Shown here: positions 1 through 7,961 of the stretch, in pieces | Layout of the letters: each line of letters starts with the position of its first letter | Numbering within the stretch: the first letter of the stretch is position 1 | Assembly (NCBI GenBank): GCA_943192975.1 | Contig: CALPCJ010000007.1 | Span: forward strand, 72,021-136,020 | DNA: 64,000 bases | Origin: Senimuribacter intestinalis | GTDB lineage: Bacteria > Bacillota > Clostridia > Peptostreptococcales > Anaerovoracaceae | Direction: 5' to 3' | Made by a program: the position numbers and the translations under genes | The notes under the pieces: model-generated | What the model was told of the DNA's origin: nothing | The model's input: the letters and a program-made list of their open reading frames with translations, nothing else | Databases searched by the model: none

Positions 1-256
1 CTCCATTGTTGTTGAAAAACATGTTGATAATTACCATGACAAGGAGCATCGCCAGCGAAATCCCAAGGTTTAGCTTCAGGCTCTTAAAGCCTTTGAGCAC
101 GAAGGCATAGCTCCAGGAAAATACCAGGCTCACCGCCAAAAAATACGGTGAAATAGAAAACATAGTAATACCCACAACCAGCGCAAAATAGGTAATGTTG
201 ACAAGTGGGTGAAAGGAACAAAATTCCGCTGTTTCACCAAGTCCTTTATTTTCCAT
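1..256 (-). CDS. ECF transporter T component (partial, runs off the window)
   Basis: The first 85 codons of a membrane protein are visible; the rest lies beyond base 1. The start ATG (254-256) follows AGGAGGTGAGCC. The protein begins MENKGLGETAEF, then has a 'FHPLVN' motif and hydrophobic segments at about residues 20-50 and 62-80. This is the N-terminal pattern of the EcfT/CbiQ-like subunit that couples a vitamin-binding S component to the ATPases of an energy-coupling-factor importer. The cobalamin riboswitch upstream makes a B12 (or corrinoid/cobalt) importer likely. The S and A subunits would be downstream, outside the window, so the substrate is inferred. Confidence 0.72.
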   Translation of the reverse strand, partial: MENKGLGETAEFCSFHPLVNITYFALVVGITMFSISPYFLAVSLVFSWSYAFVLKGFKSLKLNLGISLAMLLVMVIINMFFNNNG

Positions 257-296
257 GGCTCACCTCCTGTGATATGATATCATTATCCTCAGACAA

Positions 297-327
297 TAAA
301 AAAGCTGTAGCACAATGGTGCTACAGC
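297..327 (-). terminator. Riboswitch-controlled intrinsic terminator
   Basis: A perfect 10-bp stem (304-313 with 318-327) with a four-base loop is followed on the minus strand by six U residues (298-303). It lies between the cobalamin aptamer and the ECF-T start codon. That is the expected place for the OFF-state terminator of a transcriptional riboswitch. Confidence 0.85.
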
Positions 328-371
328 CCGTTTTTTCTGTATGTTCTATCTTGCTTAGCCAATAACCGTCA

Positions 372-562
372 GCCGCTTCAGTACTCCATGCAGGTCTTCT
401 GGCTCAGAAATCATCACACTGCTATCCTTCCCGACGTTTCATCACGAAACGTTAGTGGTTTCTTAGCAGCATTCCTTCAATACAGCGACGGTAACCGCGC
501 AGGACTCACACCTGCTTCCCTCTTAGCTGACAACTTGTCAGAACATGAAATAGTTTCATTCA
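372..562 (-). ncRNA. Cobalamin (B12) riboswitch aptamer
   Basis: On the minus strand the hallmarks appear in order: GGGAAGCAGGTGTGAGTCC, then GCGCGGTTACCGTCGCTGT (the position of the usual CCCGCCACTGT box), a variable arm with a long hairpin (AACGTTTCGTGATGAAACG), and the closing box GAGCCAGAAGACCTGC. The family senses adenosylcobalamin or other B12 forms and represses import or synthesis genes. Here it precedes a terminator and an ECF-T gene. Boundaries are approximate. Confidence 0.92.
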
Positions 563-585
563 ATTGTTTCTAATGATTTATATAC

Positions 586-614
586 AGTATAGCACAGGCG
601 GAAAGCTTTGTACA
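586..614 (-). promoter_or_regulatory. Sigma-A promoter for the riboswitch/ECF-T transcript
   Basis: On the minus strand: TGTACA (-35, 609-614), a 17-bp spacer, and TATACT (-10, 586-591) preceded by TGC, an extended -10. It would start transcription a few bases before the aptamer. Confidence 0.6.
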
Positions 615-722
615 GTATAAAACTCTGCTTCCAAATCAGTTTACCATTTTTACAAAGTATTTTCTCAAAACATAGCTAGCAGCCCGTTTCTTCTTTCAGT
701 CTATCATCTTCCAAATTCTGTA

Positions 723-751
723 TTGACTAGGGGATTTTTCCATGATAAAAT
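723..751 (+). promoter_or_regulatory. Sigma-A promoter for the Rpn-type nuclease gene
   Basis: TTGACT (723-728), 17 bp, TAAAAT (746-751). It lies about 90 bp upstream of the ATG at 841, divergent from the riboswitch promoter. Confidence 0.65.
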
Positions 752-840
752 TAGTATAAGGAGAAAAAGGCAAACTTTTACTATTTTGTCATTTTCTCTT
801 TTTTAGTTTTTGCTGATTTCGTTCAAAGAAAGGGAGAAAT

Positions 841-1752
841 ATGAAACAAAAATCACAATTACGCCTGACTGATGATCTGGTCTTCTACTTTGTCTATGCA
901 TCCGATACAGACGCATCCCGCCATGCACTTATGGCTATGCTGAATCTGGTTCTGGACCGCAAAGATGATCCCATTACAGAGGTTACCGTTCTAAACAGCG
1001 TGCACAAAGGCTTCAAACCGAGCGATAAAGGCACGATTATGGACATCCGCGCCAAAACCCATGATGGAGAGCAGTTCAACGTGGAAATGCAGAATAAAGT
1101 ACAGGATGGCTTCGAAAACCGTATTCTGCTGTATGGCTGCCGCATGACAAATTCTTCATTGGATTCCGGGGAAAACTATGATAAAATGAAGAAAAACGTA
1201 GTCATCTCTTTTGTCAACGGCATACAGTTCAGCCATATTCCGGATTTCCATACCCGGTTTATCATGGCAGAGGACACCTACGGGTACCCTCTGACTGACA
1301 AGCTGGAAATTCATTTTCTGGAGTTGGGGAAACTGCAGGCGCAAGATCCTTCGCTGATGAGCCCGTTGGAGCAGTTCTGTTCCTATATAAAATACGTTGG
1401 TGATGACCAGAAAGAAGATTATGTTGCAAAACTCTTAGAAACTGATGAGGAGGCAATCCATATGTCCGATCGGGTATACAAAAATGTTACAGACGATGAA
1501 GTCTTAGAAGTTCTCTTATGGCATGAGGAGATGGCAAAACACGACCGTACTACGGAACGTGATGCAGCCAGACGAGAAGGTCTCGCAGAAGGTAAAGCAG
1601 AAGGTATAGAACAGGGCATCGCCGCCCTTATTTTGGATAATCTGGAAGAAGGAAAGACGCAGGTACAGATTCTCTCTAAGCTGCAAAAGCACTTCTCCCT
1701 AACCGAGGATAAAGCACAAGAGTACTATTTAAAATATAGCAAGACGTACTAA
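841..1752 (+). CDS. Rpn-family recombination-promoting nuclease (PD-(D/E)XK fold)
   Basis: This 303-residue protein opens with the family's 'LTDDLVFYFVYA...' block. It carries the PD-(D/E)XK-like catalytic constellation D68 ('MDIRAK') and E82-x-Q84 ('FNVEMQ'). The C-terminal third (about 240-260) has the lysine/glutamate-rich 'EGLAEGKAEGIEQG' linker typical of the family. Members are often labelled transposase (TIGR01784), but E. coli RpnA-type proteins are DNA endonucleases that promote recA-independent recombination, and phage-defence roles have been proposed. AGGGAGAAAT is the ribosome site. It is a single-gene unit with its own promoter and terminator, next to the 3' end of the ribosomal operon, where many Firmicutes carry ecfA1-ecfA2-ecfT. 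Confidence 0.85.
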   Translation: MKQKSQLRLTDDLVFYFVYASDTDASRHALMAMLNLVLDRKDDPITEVTVLNSVHKGFKPSDKGTIMDIRAKTHDGEQFNVEMQNKVQDGFENRILLYGCRMTNSSLDSGENYDKMKKNVVISFVNGIQFSHIPDFHTRFIMAEDTYGYPLTDKLEIHFLELGKLQAQDPSLMSPLEQFCSYIKYVGDDQKEDYVAKLLETDEEAIHMSDRVYKNVTDDEVLEVLLWHEEMAKHDRTTERDAARREGLAEGKAEGIEQGIAALILDNLEEGKTQVQILSKLQKHFSLTEDKAQEYYLKYSKTY

Positions 1753-1785
1753 GCGTTCCCATCCATAAAGAAATATAGAATGAAC

Positions 1786-1818
1786 AAACCCTGCAAGGCG
1801 TATGCCTTACAGGGTTTT
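1786..1818. terminator. Bidirectional terminator between the nuclease gene and rplQ
   Basis: An imperfect 14-bp stem (AAACCCTGcAAGGC / GCCTTaCAGGGTTTT) with a short loop has T-rich tails on both strands. It can end the nuclease transcript (+) and the S10-alpha operon (-). Confidence 0.8.
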
Positions 1819-1845
1819 CATGTTTAGTATTAAGTTGATGTTTGA

Positions 1846-2187
1846 TTATACTAATTCTACGAACACTACTTCAGCGCAATCGCCTCTTCTAGGTCCCAGC
1901 TTCAGAATTCTTGTATATCCACCGTTTCTGTCAGCATACTTTGGTGCAATTTCATCAAACAGCTTGCTTACTACGCTTTCGTCGTAGATGTATGCCAGCG
2001 CCTGTCTTCTTGCGTGAAGGTCGCCGCGCTTTGCAAGTGTAATCAGCTTTTCTGCTTCTCTTCTAGCTTCCTTAGCTCTGCAGTCAGTAGTAGAAATTCT
2101 ACCTTCTCTGAGCAGATCAGTTACCAGATTTCTCAGCATAGCTTTTCTGTGAGCAGTAGGTCTGCCCAGTTTTCTATATCCTGGCAT
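1846..2187 (-). CDS. rplQ: Ribosomal protein L17
   Basis: This 113-residue protein begins MPGYRKLGRPTAHR and matches bacterial L17 in length and sequence, including the AHRKAMLRNL segment. L17 is a 50S protein near the exit-tunnel side. It is the last gene of the long ribosomal operon, 44 bp after rpoA, and is followed by the bidirectional terminator. Confidence 0.97.
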   Translation of the reverse strand: MPGYRKLGRPTAHRKAMLRNLVTDLLREGRISTTDCRAKEARREAEKLITLAKRGDLHARRQALAYIYDESVVSKLFDEIAPKYADRNGGYTRILKLGPRRGDCAEVVFVELV

Positions 2188-2231
2188 ATCAATTCTCCTT
2201 TCACTTCGTTATTGTCTGTCTATGCAAATGA

Positions 2232-3176
2232 TTAATCGTCGCTTGGTTTGAGACCAAGTCCTAATTCTTCTAATTTTGCTTTCACTTCGTCGAGGGACTT
2301 CTTACCAAGGTTTCTAACCTTCATCATATCCTCTTCGGTGCGTTCGGTTAATTCTTCAACAGTGTTGATTGCAGCTCTCTTCAGGCAGTTGAAAGAACGA
2401 ACGGAAAGTTCCAATTCATCAATTGTCATTTCCAGCGCTTTTTCTTTCTGGTCTTCTTCTTTTGCAACCATGATTTCCATACCGTCGGTAGAATCATCCA
2501 GCTGAATGAAGAGATTCAGGTGTTCCTGCATAATCTTCGCTCCTATGGATACGCCTTCTTCCGGCGTGATGGAACCATCTGTCCAAATTTCCAGAATCAA
2601 TCTGTCAAAGTCAGTGACCTGACCAACTCTTGTGTTCTCTACTGTATAGTTGACTTTTCTAACAGGTGTGTAGATAGAGTCAACTGGAATCACTGAAATC
2701 GGTGTGCTTTCTGTCTTGTTCTGGTCAGCAGGTACATAGCCTCTGCCTCTTGCGAGATTGATTTCCATTACAAGTGTAGCATTTTCTTCCAGTGTTGCAA
2801 TATGCAGCTCAGGATTGAAAATTTCCATTTCGGAATCGCCAATGATGTCCGCAGCCGTTACAACTTTTGGACCAACCGCATTGATGATTACACGCTTTGT
2901 ATTATCGCCGTTCAGTCTTACAGCAAGTTTCTTTAAGTTTAAGATGATTTCTGTTACGTCTTCTTTGACACCTGGTATCGTTGAAAACTCGTGAAGTATT
3001 CCGTCGATTTTTACAGAAGTTACAGCAGCACCCGGAAGCGAACTCAAGAGAATTCTTCTCATGCAGTTTCCCAGTGTTGTACCATAACCTCTTTCAAGAG
3101 GTTCTACGACAAATTTGCCGTAAGTACCGTCTTCGTCCACAAACTTAGTGATTGTTGGTTTTTCGATTTCTATCAC
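2232..3176 (-). CDS. rpoA: RNA polymerase alpha subunit
   Basis: The 314-residue protein has the N-terminal assembly domain (about 1-228; 'GYGTTLGNCMRRILLSSLPGAA' region), a flexible linker, and the alpha-CTD (about 245-305; 'LELSVRSFNCLKRAAI' and 'RNLGKKSLDEVKAKL') that contacts UP elements and activators. It is full length with a standard start, between rpsD and rplQ as in most Firmicutes. Confidence 0.98.
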   Translation of the reverse strand: MIEIEKPTITKFVDEDGTYGKFVVEPLERGYGTTLGNCMRRILLSSLPGAAVTSVKIDGILHEFSTIPGVKEDVTEIILNLKKLAVRLNGDNTKRVIINAVGPKVVTAADIIGDSEMEIFNPELHIATLEENATLVMEINLARGRGYVPADQNKTESTPISVIPVDSIYTPVRKVNYTVENTRVGQVTDFDRLILEIWTDGSITPEEGVSIGAKIMQEHLNLFIQLDDSTDGMEIMVAKEEDQKEKALEMTIDELELSVRSFNCLKRAAINTVEELTERTEEDMMKVRNLGKKSLDEVKAKLEELGLGLKPSDD

Positions 3177-3225
3177 TAAAAACCCTCCTTCTTATTCCAA
3201 GTAATACCGGTTTTATGCCGCTTGT

Positions 3226-3846
3226 TTACTTGGAGTACAATTCGACGATTAAGTGCTCTGCAACCGGAGTATCGATATCTTCTCTTGTTGGCATAGCAAC
3301 AACTTTACCTTCTAATTTCTCAACGTCTACTGCCATCCATGAAGGTACAGTGATTGACATTTCTTTGATTTCCTTAAATTTAGGGGAGCTTGTGCTCTTT
3401 TCCTTAACTTTAATGACATCACCAGCTTTCAGCTGCATAGATGGAGCTGTAGCTTTCTTGCCATTTACTGTGAAATGTCCGTGAACAACCAGCTGTCTTG
3501 CTTCTTTTCGGGAAGATGCAAAACCTAATCTATATACTGCGTTATCCAATCTGGTTTCTAATAAGATCAGTAAGTTTTCACCTGTCTTACCCTGTTTTCT
3601 AGCAGCTTTATCAAATAAATTTCTAAACTGCTTTTCCTGCATTCCGTAGAATCTCTTAGCTTTCTGCTTTTCGCGGAGCTGCAGTCCATAGTCAGAAGTC
3701 TTCTTTCTGGACTGACCGTGCTGTCCGGGAGCGTAATTTCTCTTCTCAATTGCGCATTTGCCGCTATAGCATCTTTCACCCTTCAAGAAAAGCTTCTGGC
3801 CTTCTCTTCTGCATAATCTGCAGTTAGCGTCTGTATATCTTGCCAT
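3226..3846 (-). CDS. rpsD: Ribosomal protein S4 (zinc-binding type)
   Basis: The 206-residue primary 16S rRNA binder has an N-terminal CRLC...C...KC cysteine set (C9, C12, C26, C31), the zinc-carrying C+ form, and a central S4 RNA-binding domain ('RLDNAVYRLGFASSRKEARQ'). S4 often represses its own operon in bacteria; no specific site was identified here. It sits between rpsK and rpoA. Confidence 0.97.
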   Translation of the reverse strand: MARYTDANCRLCRREGQKLFLKGERCYSGKCAIEKRNYAPGQHGQSRKKTSDYGLQLREKQKAKRFYGMQEKQFRNLFDKAARKQGKTGENLLILLETRLDNAVYRLGFASSRKEARQLVVHGHFTVNGKKATAPSMQLKAGDVIKVKEKSTSSPKFKEIKEMSITVPSWMAVDVEKLEGKVVAMPTREDIDTPVAEHLIVELYSK

Positions 3847-3868
3847 GTTATATTACTCCTCCCTTCAA

Positions 3869-4267
3869 TTAGACTCTTCTTCTCTTTGGCGGTCTGCATC
3901 CGTTGTGCGGAATCGGTGTGATATCCTTAATCATAGTGATTTCAAGACCAGCTGCCTGCAGTGCTCTGATAGCAGCTTCTCTTCCGGATCCTGGACCCTT
4001 TACGTAAACTTCAACTGTTTTTAAGCCGTGTTCCAGTGCACCTTTAGTTGCTTCTTCAGCAGCCATCTGTGCAGCGTATGGAGTAGACTTTCTGGAACCC
4101 TTAAAACCCAGGGAACCTGCGCTGGACCAGGAAAGTGCATTTCCGTCCATATCTGTAAGAGTGACTAAAGTATTGTTAAAGGTGGATTGGATATGTGCCT
4201 GGCCTTTTTCAATGTTCTTACGTTCTCTTTTCTTTTTTCTAACTACCTTTTTAGCAGTTTTAGCCAT
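3869..4267 (-). CDS. rpsK: Ribosomal protein S11
   Basis: This 132-residue S11 has the conserved 'AHIQSTFNNTLVTLTD' and the C-terminal 'DITPIPHNGCRPPKRRRV' tail. It lies in the 30S platform. A Lys/Arg-rich N-terminus precedes the core. It is 17 bp downstream of rpsM. Confidence 0.98.
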   Translation of the reverse strand: MAKTAKKVVRKKKRERKNIEKGQAHIQSTFNNTLVTLTDMDGNALSWSSAGSLGFKGSRKSTPYAAQMAAEEATKGALEHGLKTVEVYVKGPGSGREAAIRALQAAGLEITMIKDITPIPHNGCRPPKRRRV

Positions 4268-4284
4268 TGTTTCCTACCTCCTTC

Positions 4285-4653
4285 TTATTTCTTCTTTCTG
4301 CCTACAGTCTTTTTAGGACCTTTGCGAGTTCTAGCGTTTGTCTTTGTTTTCTGACCTCTAACAGGCAGACCTCTTCTATGTCTGATACCTCTGTAGCTGC
4401 CGATTTCCATCAGTCTCTTGATATTCAGAGAAACTTCTCTTCTCAGGTCACCTTCTACAAGGTATTCTTCATCGATGATCTTTCTGATTTTACCAGCTTC
4501 ATCTTCAGTCAGGTCTTTTACCCTTGTATCAGGATTTACGCCTGCTTTTTCAAGGATTACATTTGAGGTTTTTCTTCCGATACCGTAAATGTAAGTTAAA
4601 CCAATTTCTACTCTTTTGTCTCTTGGTAAGTCGACACCGGCTATACGAGCCAT
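4285..4653 (-). CDS. rpsM: Ribosomal protein S13
   Basis: The 122-residue S13 begins MARIAGVDLPRDKRVEIGLTY. An in-frame ATG ten codons earlier exists, but the AAGGAGGAAACGT site directly precedes the internal ATG at 4653. The conserved 'RGIRHRRGLPVRGQKTKTNARTRKGP' C-terminal region is intact. S13 sits in the 30S head and contacts the P-site tRNA and L5. Confidence 0.97.
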   Translation of the reverse strand: MARIAGVDLPRDKRVEIGLTYIYGIGRKTSNVILEKAGVNPDTRVKDLTEDEAGKIRKIIDEEYLVEGDLRREVSLNIKRLMEIGSYRGIRHRRGLPVRGQKTKTNARTRKGPKKTVGRKKK

Positions 4654-4774
4654 ACGTTTCCTCCTTCTCCTATCTTCCGTCACCTTCCAGGGGTGATACA
4701 GACAGGGGTTCTAATAACAATAAATTTTATCTTCCCTGCGGTCCTGGTCCTCGCAGGGGATTTAACGAATTTAA
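4654..4774 (-). repeat. rpmJ-rpsM spacer with a 7-bp hairpin
   Basis: A 121-bp spacer inside the operon contains CCCTGCG (4734-4740) pairing with CGCAGGG (4752-4758), directly after rpmJ. It shares the words AATTCGTTAAATC with the rpsN-rpsH spacer. No U-tract follows, so an mRNA processing or stability element is more likely than a terminator. Confidence 0.45.
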
Positions 4775-4888
4775 TTAACCTTGTCTCTGTTTGTGCTTCG
4801 GATTTTCACAGATTACCATTACTCGTCCGTTTCTTTTGATTACTTTGCACTTTTCACAGATTGGTTTTACGGAAGCTCTAACTTTCAT
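4775..4888 (-). CDS. rpmJ: Ribosomal protein L36
   Basis: The 37-residue L36 begins MKVRASVKPICEKCK. It carries the zinc ribbon C-x2-C...C-x4-H (CEKC...CENPKH), so it is the C+ form. GGAGGAGGAATTAAA immediately upstream fixes the start at 4888; longer in-frame reading upstream is not used. It is flanked on both sides by unusually long hairpin-bearing spacers for this operon. Confidence 0.96.
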   Translation of the reverse strand: MKVRASVKPICEKCKVIKRNGRVMVICENPKHKQRQG

Positions 4889-4918
4889 TTTAATTCCTCC
4901 TCCATATCTATGCGATTT

Positions 4919-5027
4919 TCTATAATTCCTGAGCGAAGTCGAGGGAATTTCAAACAAGATTTCCTTACAGCGAAGCTGCGAAAGATTTTATCTTGTCTAT
5001 AATTCCCAGGGCGAAGTCGAGGGAATT
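4919..5027 (-). repeat. Duplicated 31-bp hairpin in the infA-rpmJ spacer
   Basis: Two near-identical copies (about 4920-4950 and 4997-5027) read CTATAATTCC-(n)-GCGAAGTCGAGGGAATT on the plus strand. Each can fold through AATTCC/GGGAATT. The second copy runs into the infA stop codon. Between them is a third small inverted repeat (AAGAT...ATCTT). No U-tract suggests termination. Confidence 0.6.
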
Positions 5028-5244
5028 ATTTATCTCTCCAGATAATTCTTCCGCGAGTCAGGTCATAAGGGGAAAGTTCCACTTTCACTTTATCTCCCGG
5101 AAGGATTCTTATATAATTCATTCTGATTTTTCCTGAAATGTGTGCGAGTACTTCAAAACCGTTTTCAAGCTTCACCTTGAACATAGCGTTTGGCTGTGCG
5201 TCTACAACGGTTCCCATTGCTTCGATGACGTCTTTTTTCGCCAT
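5026..5244 (-). CDS. infA: Translation initiation factor IF-1
   Basis: The 72-residue S1/OB-fold protein begins MAKKDVIEAMGTVVDAQPNAM and ends in ...RGRIIWRDK. The start at 5244 is preceded by AGAGAGGTGT; the upstream in-frame extension overlaps map and is not plausible. IF-1 blocks the A site of the 30S subunit during initiation. Its position between map and rpmJ is the standard Firmicutes order. Confidence 0.97.
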   Translation of the reverse strand: MAKKDVIEAMGTVVDAQPNAMFKVKLENGFEVLAHISGKIRMNYIRILPGDKVKVELSPYDLTRGRIIWRDK

Positions 5245-5263
5245 AAATACACCTCTCTCTTTA

Positions 5264-6010
5264 CTATAAGGTAAGCAGTTCAGGCTCACCATCATTAATA
5301 ACAACAGTATTTTCATAATGCGCTGCAAGCTTTCCGTCAGCTGTAACCACTGTCCAGTCATTGAGCAACGTTTCTACTTCGTAGCCGCCCTGACAAATCA
5401 TCGGTTCAATAGCAAATACCATACCGCTGACCAGTCTCGGTCCTTTTCCCGCCTTGCCATAGTTAGGAATCTGCGGATCTTCGTGCATATCTCTTCCTAC
5501 GCCGTGTCCTACAAAGTCACGAATCACAGAAAATCCTGCACCCTCCGCATGTACCTGAATGGCATGAGAGATATCTGACAGTCTGTTTCCCGCTCTTGCA
5601 AACTTGATGCCTTCGAAAAAGCTTTCTCTGGTAACATCAATCAGCCTTTGTGCTTCAGGTTCAACCTTGCCGATAGCGTAAGTTCTTGCTGCGTCACTGA
5701 CATAGCCTTTGTAGGTCGAACCCACATCTACGCTGACAATATCGCCTTCCTGAATGATTCGATGTTTGTCGGGAATGCCATGCACGACCTCTTCGTTAAT
5801 GGACACACATGCGCTACCAGGAAAACCACCGTAGCCTTTAAATGAGGGAATCATTTTGTTCTTACGGATGGTTTCCTCTACATAGCGGTCGATGTCCATA
5901 GTGGACATGCCCGGTTTAATAAAGTCTTCCAGCGTTTTTAGAATATAGCCGGTAACTTTTCCGGACTCACGCATTAAATCAATTTCCTGTTTGGATTTGA
6001 TGATGATCAT
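5264..6010 (-). CDS. map: Methionine aminopeptidase, type I
   Basis: The 248-residue pita-bread metallopeptidase removes the initiator Met. Metal-ligand blocks are visible: 'VSVDVGSTYKGYVSDAART' (two Asp), 'GHGVGRDMHEDPQIPNY' (His), 'VFAIEPM' (Glu) and the C-terminal 'HYENTVVI' (Glu). AGGTGA overlapping the adk stop is correctly spaced for the ATG at 6010, so I prefer that to a GTG three codons upstream. It follows adk by 1 bp, consistent with translational coupling. Confidence 0.95.
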   Translation of the reverse strand: MIIIKSKQEIDLMRESGKVTGYILKTLEDFIKPGMSTMDIDRYVEETIRKNKMIPSFKGYGGFPGSACVSINEEVVHGIPDKHRIIQEGDIVSVDVGSTYKGYVSDAARTYAIGKVEPEAQRLIDVTRESFFEGIKFARAGNRLSDISHAIQVHAEGAGFSVIRDFVGHGVGRDMHEDPQIPNYGKAGKGPRLVSGMVFAIEPMICQGGYEVETLLNDWTVVTADGKLAAHYENTVVINDGEPELLTL

Positions 6011-6011
6011 A

Positions 6012-6659
6012 CTATTCACCTAAAGCTTTTACAATTTCAGCAAATACAGTGTCGAGAGGAAGCGCTCCATCGATAGTAACGACATTGCCTGCCTTTGTGT
6101 AGTAATCCACCAAAGGCTTGGTCTTTTCGTTGTATTCTACGACTCTGGTTTCAACAGCATCAACCGTGTCGTCCGCTCTCTGGAACAGCTCGCCTCCGCA
6201 GAGGTCACAAATGCCTTCTTTTTTAGGAGGAATGTTTACGACATGGAAGGAAGCGCCGCAAGCCTTGCAGACTCTTCTTCCGGTAATTCTTGTAACCAGT
6301 TCTTCCTTTTCCACTTCGATATCAATCACAGTGTCAAGTTTCTGACCGTGCGCTTCTAAGAATTCATCCAGCTTTTCAGCCTGATAAACAGTTCTAGGGA
6401 AGCCGTCGAGCAGGAATCCATTCCTGCAGTCATCTGCAAGAAGTCTGTCCGTTGCTAAATCGATTACCAACTCATCTGGAACCAATTCACCTTTGTTCAT
6501 ATATTCCTGTGCTTTCTTACCAAGCTCTGTTCCGTTTTTGATGTTTTCTCTGAAAATATCTCCAGTTGAAATGTGTGGGATATTGTACTTCTCCACAATT
6601 TTCACTGCCTGTGTGCCCTTTCCGGCGCCCGGAGGGCCTAACAATACTGTTCTCAGCAT
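6012..6659 (-). CDS. adk: Adenylate kinase (zinc-LID type)
   Basis: The 215-residue nucleotide kinase has the P-loop GPPGAGKGTQ near residue 8, 'DGFPRT' in the CORE, and a long LID with four zinc cysteines (CKAC ... CDLC), typical of Gram-positives. It interconverts ATP+AMP and 2 ADP. It lies directly downstream of secY and upstream of map. Confidence 0.97.
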   Translation of the reverse strand: MLRTVLLGPPGAGKGTQAVKIVEKYNIPHISTGDIFRENIKNGTELGKKAQEYMNKGELVPDELVIDLATDRLLADDCRNGFLLDGFPRTVYQAEKLDEFLEAHGQKLDTVIDIEVEKEELVTRITGRRVCKACGASFHVVNIPPKKEGICDLCGGELFQRADDTVDAVETRVVEYNEKTKPLVDYYTKAGNVVTIDGALPLDTVFAEIVKALGE

Positions 6660-6673
6660 TTGCTCATCTCCTC

Positions 6674-7960
6674 TTATTTCAGGAATCCCTGATAGTTTCT
6701 CATAACCATCTGGTTTTCCAGTTGTTTCATTGTATCAAGCGCAACGCCTACTGCGATAAGCAGAGAAGTTCCACCGAAGTGCATTCCCTTCAATGCTGGA
6801 ACAAGTACGCCTAAAATTGTTGGCAACGTTGCGATTACTGCCAGGAAAATAGCGCCTACAAATGAAAGTCTTGACATTACTTTGTTCAGATATTCAACTG
6901 TTGCTTTTCCCGGTCTGATACCCGGAATAAATCCGCCGTTTGCTTTCATGTTCTGTGCTACTTCCACAGGGTTAAAGCTAACTGCTGTATAGAAGTAGTT
7001 GAAGAATATAATCAGCAATACGTTAAATACTGCATATACCCATACACCCGGATTCCCCGCAGGTGACAGCCACTTAGTTACAAACTCAGTAAAAGCAGTG
7101 CCTGGGAAGAAGTATGTGATTGTCAGTGGGAACTGCAGGATGGACAGCGCGAAAATTACCGGAATTACCCCTGCCTGGTTAACCTTTAGAGGGATATGGG
7201 TGGATTGTCCGCCGTACATCTTTCTTCCTACAACTCTCTTCGCATACTGTACAGGAATTCTTCTGGTACCCTGCTGAATTTCAATAACGCCCAGAATAAC
7301 TGCAACTGCAAATACTACGAACACCAGCAGTGTTACGATGGAAAGCGCTCCATCGTTATACTGGGTCCACAGACTGCGAAGTCCGCTCGGAATTCTTGCA
7401 ACGATACCGCCGAAGATAATCAGCGAGATACCATTACCGATTCCATTCTCGTTAATCTGCTCACCCAGCCACATCAGGAATGCAGTACCTGCTGTGAGAA
7501 CCAGAATAATTACTGCGAAAGAGAACCATGTCTGGTCGGTGATTGCTCTTCTGAACAGACCTACTGTCAAGCCAAGCGCCTGAATCAGCGCAAGGACGAT
7601 GGTCAGATAACGAGTAATCTGCGCCATCTTCTTTCTTCCTTCCTGTCCTTCCTTTGCCAGTCTTTCAAAATAAGGGAAAGCCATGGTCAAAAGCTGGATA
7701 ATGATGGAAGCCGTAATGTATGGTGTAATACTTAAAGCAAATATGGTGAACTGGCTGAAGGATCCGCCGGAAAACAGGTCGAACAAGTCGAACAATCCGG
7801 TTTCACCTGTAAACATCTGTGCCAGCGTACCTCTGTTAATGCCCGGTACAGGAATGTTGGATCCGATTCTAAAAACGACCAGCATTAACAGCGTGAAAAT
7901 CATTTTGCTTCTTATTTCAGCGACTTTAAATGCCTGTGAAATAGTCTTAAGCATCTCCAT
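6674..7960 (-). CDS. secY: Protein translocase subunit SecY
   Basis: The 428-residue polytopic membrane protein begins MEMLKTISQAFKVAEIRSK. It has the first transmembrane helix with 'GSNIPVPGIN', the plug region 'FDLFSGGSFSQFTIFALSITPYI', and about ten hydrophobic segments. It forms the Sec channel with SecE and SecG. AGGTGATTTAAG precedes the chosen ATG, and the stop of rplO is 1 bp away. Confidence 0.97.
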   Translation of the reverse strand: MEMLKTISQAFKVAEIRSKMIFTLLMLVVFRIGSNIPVPGINRGTLAQMFTGETGLFDLFDLFSGGSFSQFTIFALSITPYITASIIIQLLTMAFPYFERLAKEGQEGRKKMAQITRYLTIVLALIQALGLTVGLFRRAITDQTWFSFAVIILVLTAGTAFLMWLGEQINENGIGNGISLIIFGGIVARIPSGLRSLWTQYNDGALSIVTLLVFVVFAVAVILGVIEIQQGTRRIPVQYAKRVVGRKMYGGQSTHIPLKVNQAGVIPVIFALSILQFPLTITYFFPGTAFTEFVTKWLSPAGNPGVWVYAVFNVLLIIFFNYFYTAVSFNPVEVAQNMKANGGFIPGIRPGKATVEYLNKVMSRLSFVGAIFLAVIATLPTILGVLVPALKGMHFGGTSLLIAVGVALDTMKQLENQMVMRNYQGFLK

Positions 7961-7961
7961 C

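Noticed and set aside
205..573. Plus-strand frame of 122 codons across the riboswitch
   Set aside because: It lies antisense to the ECF-T start, terminator and aptamer; a shadow of structured RNA.
841..1752. Transposase of an insertion sequence
   Set aside because: The Rpn family is often labelled so, but there are no terminal inverted repeats or target duplications, and it has its own promoter and terminator.
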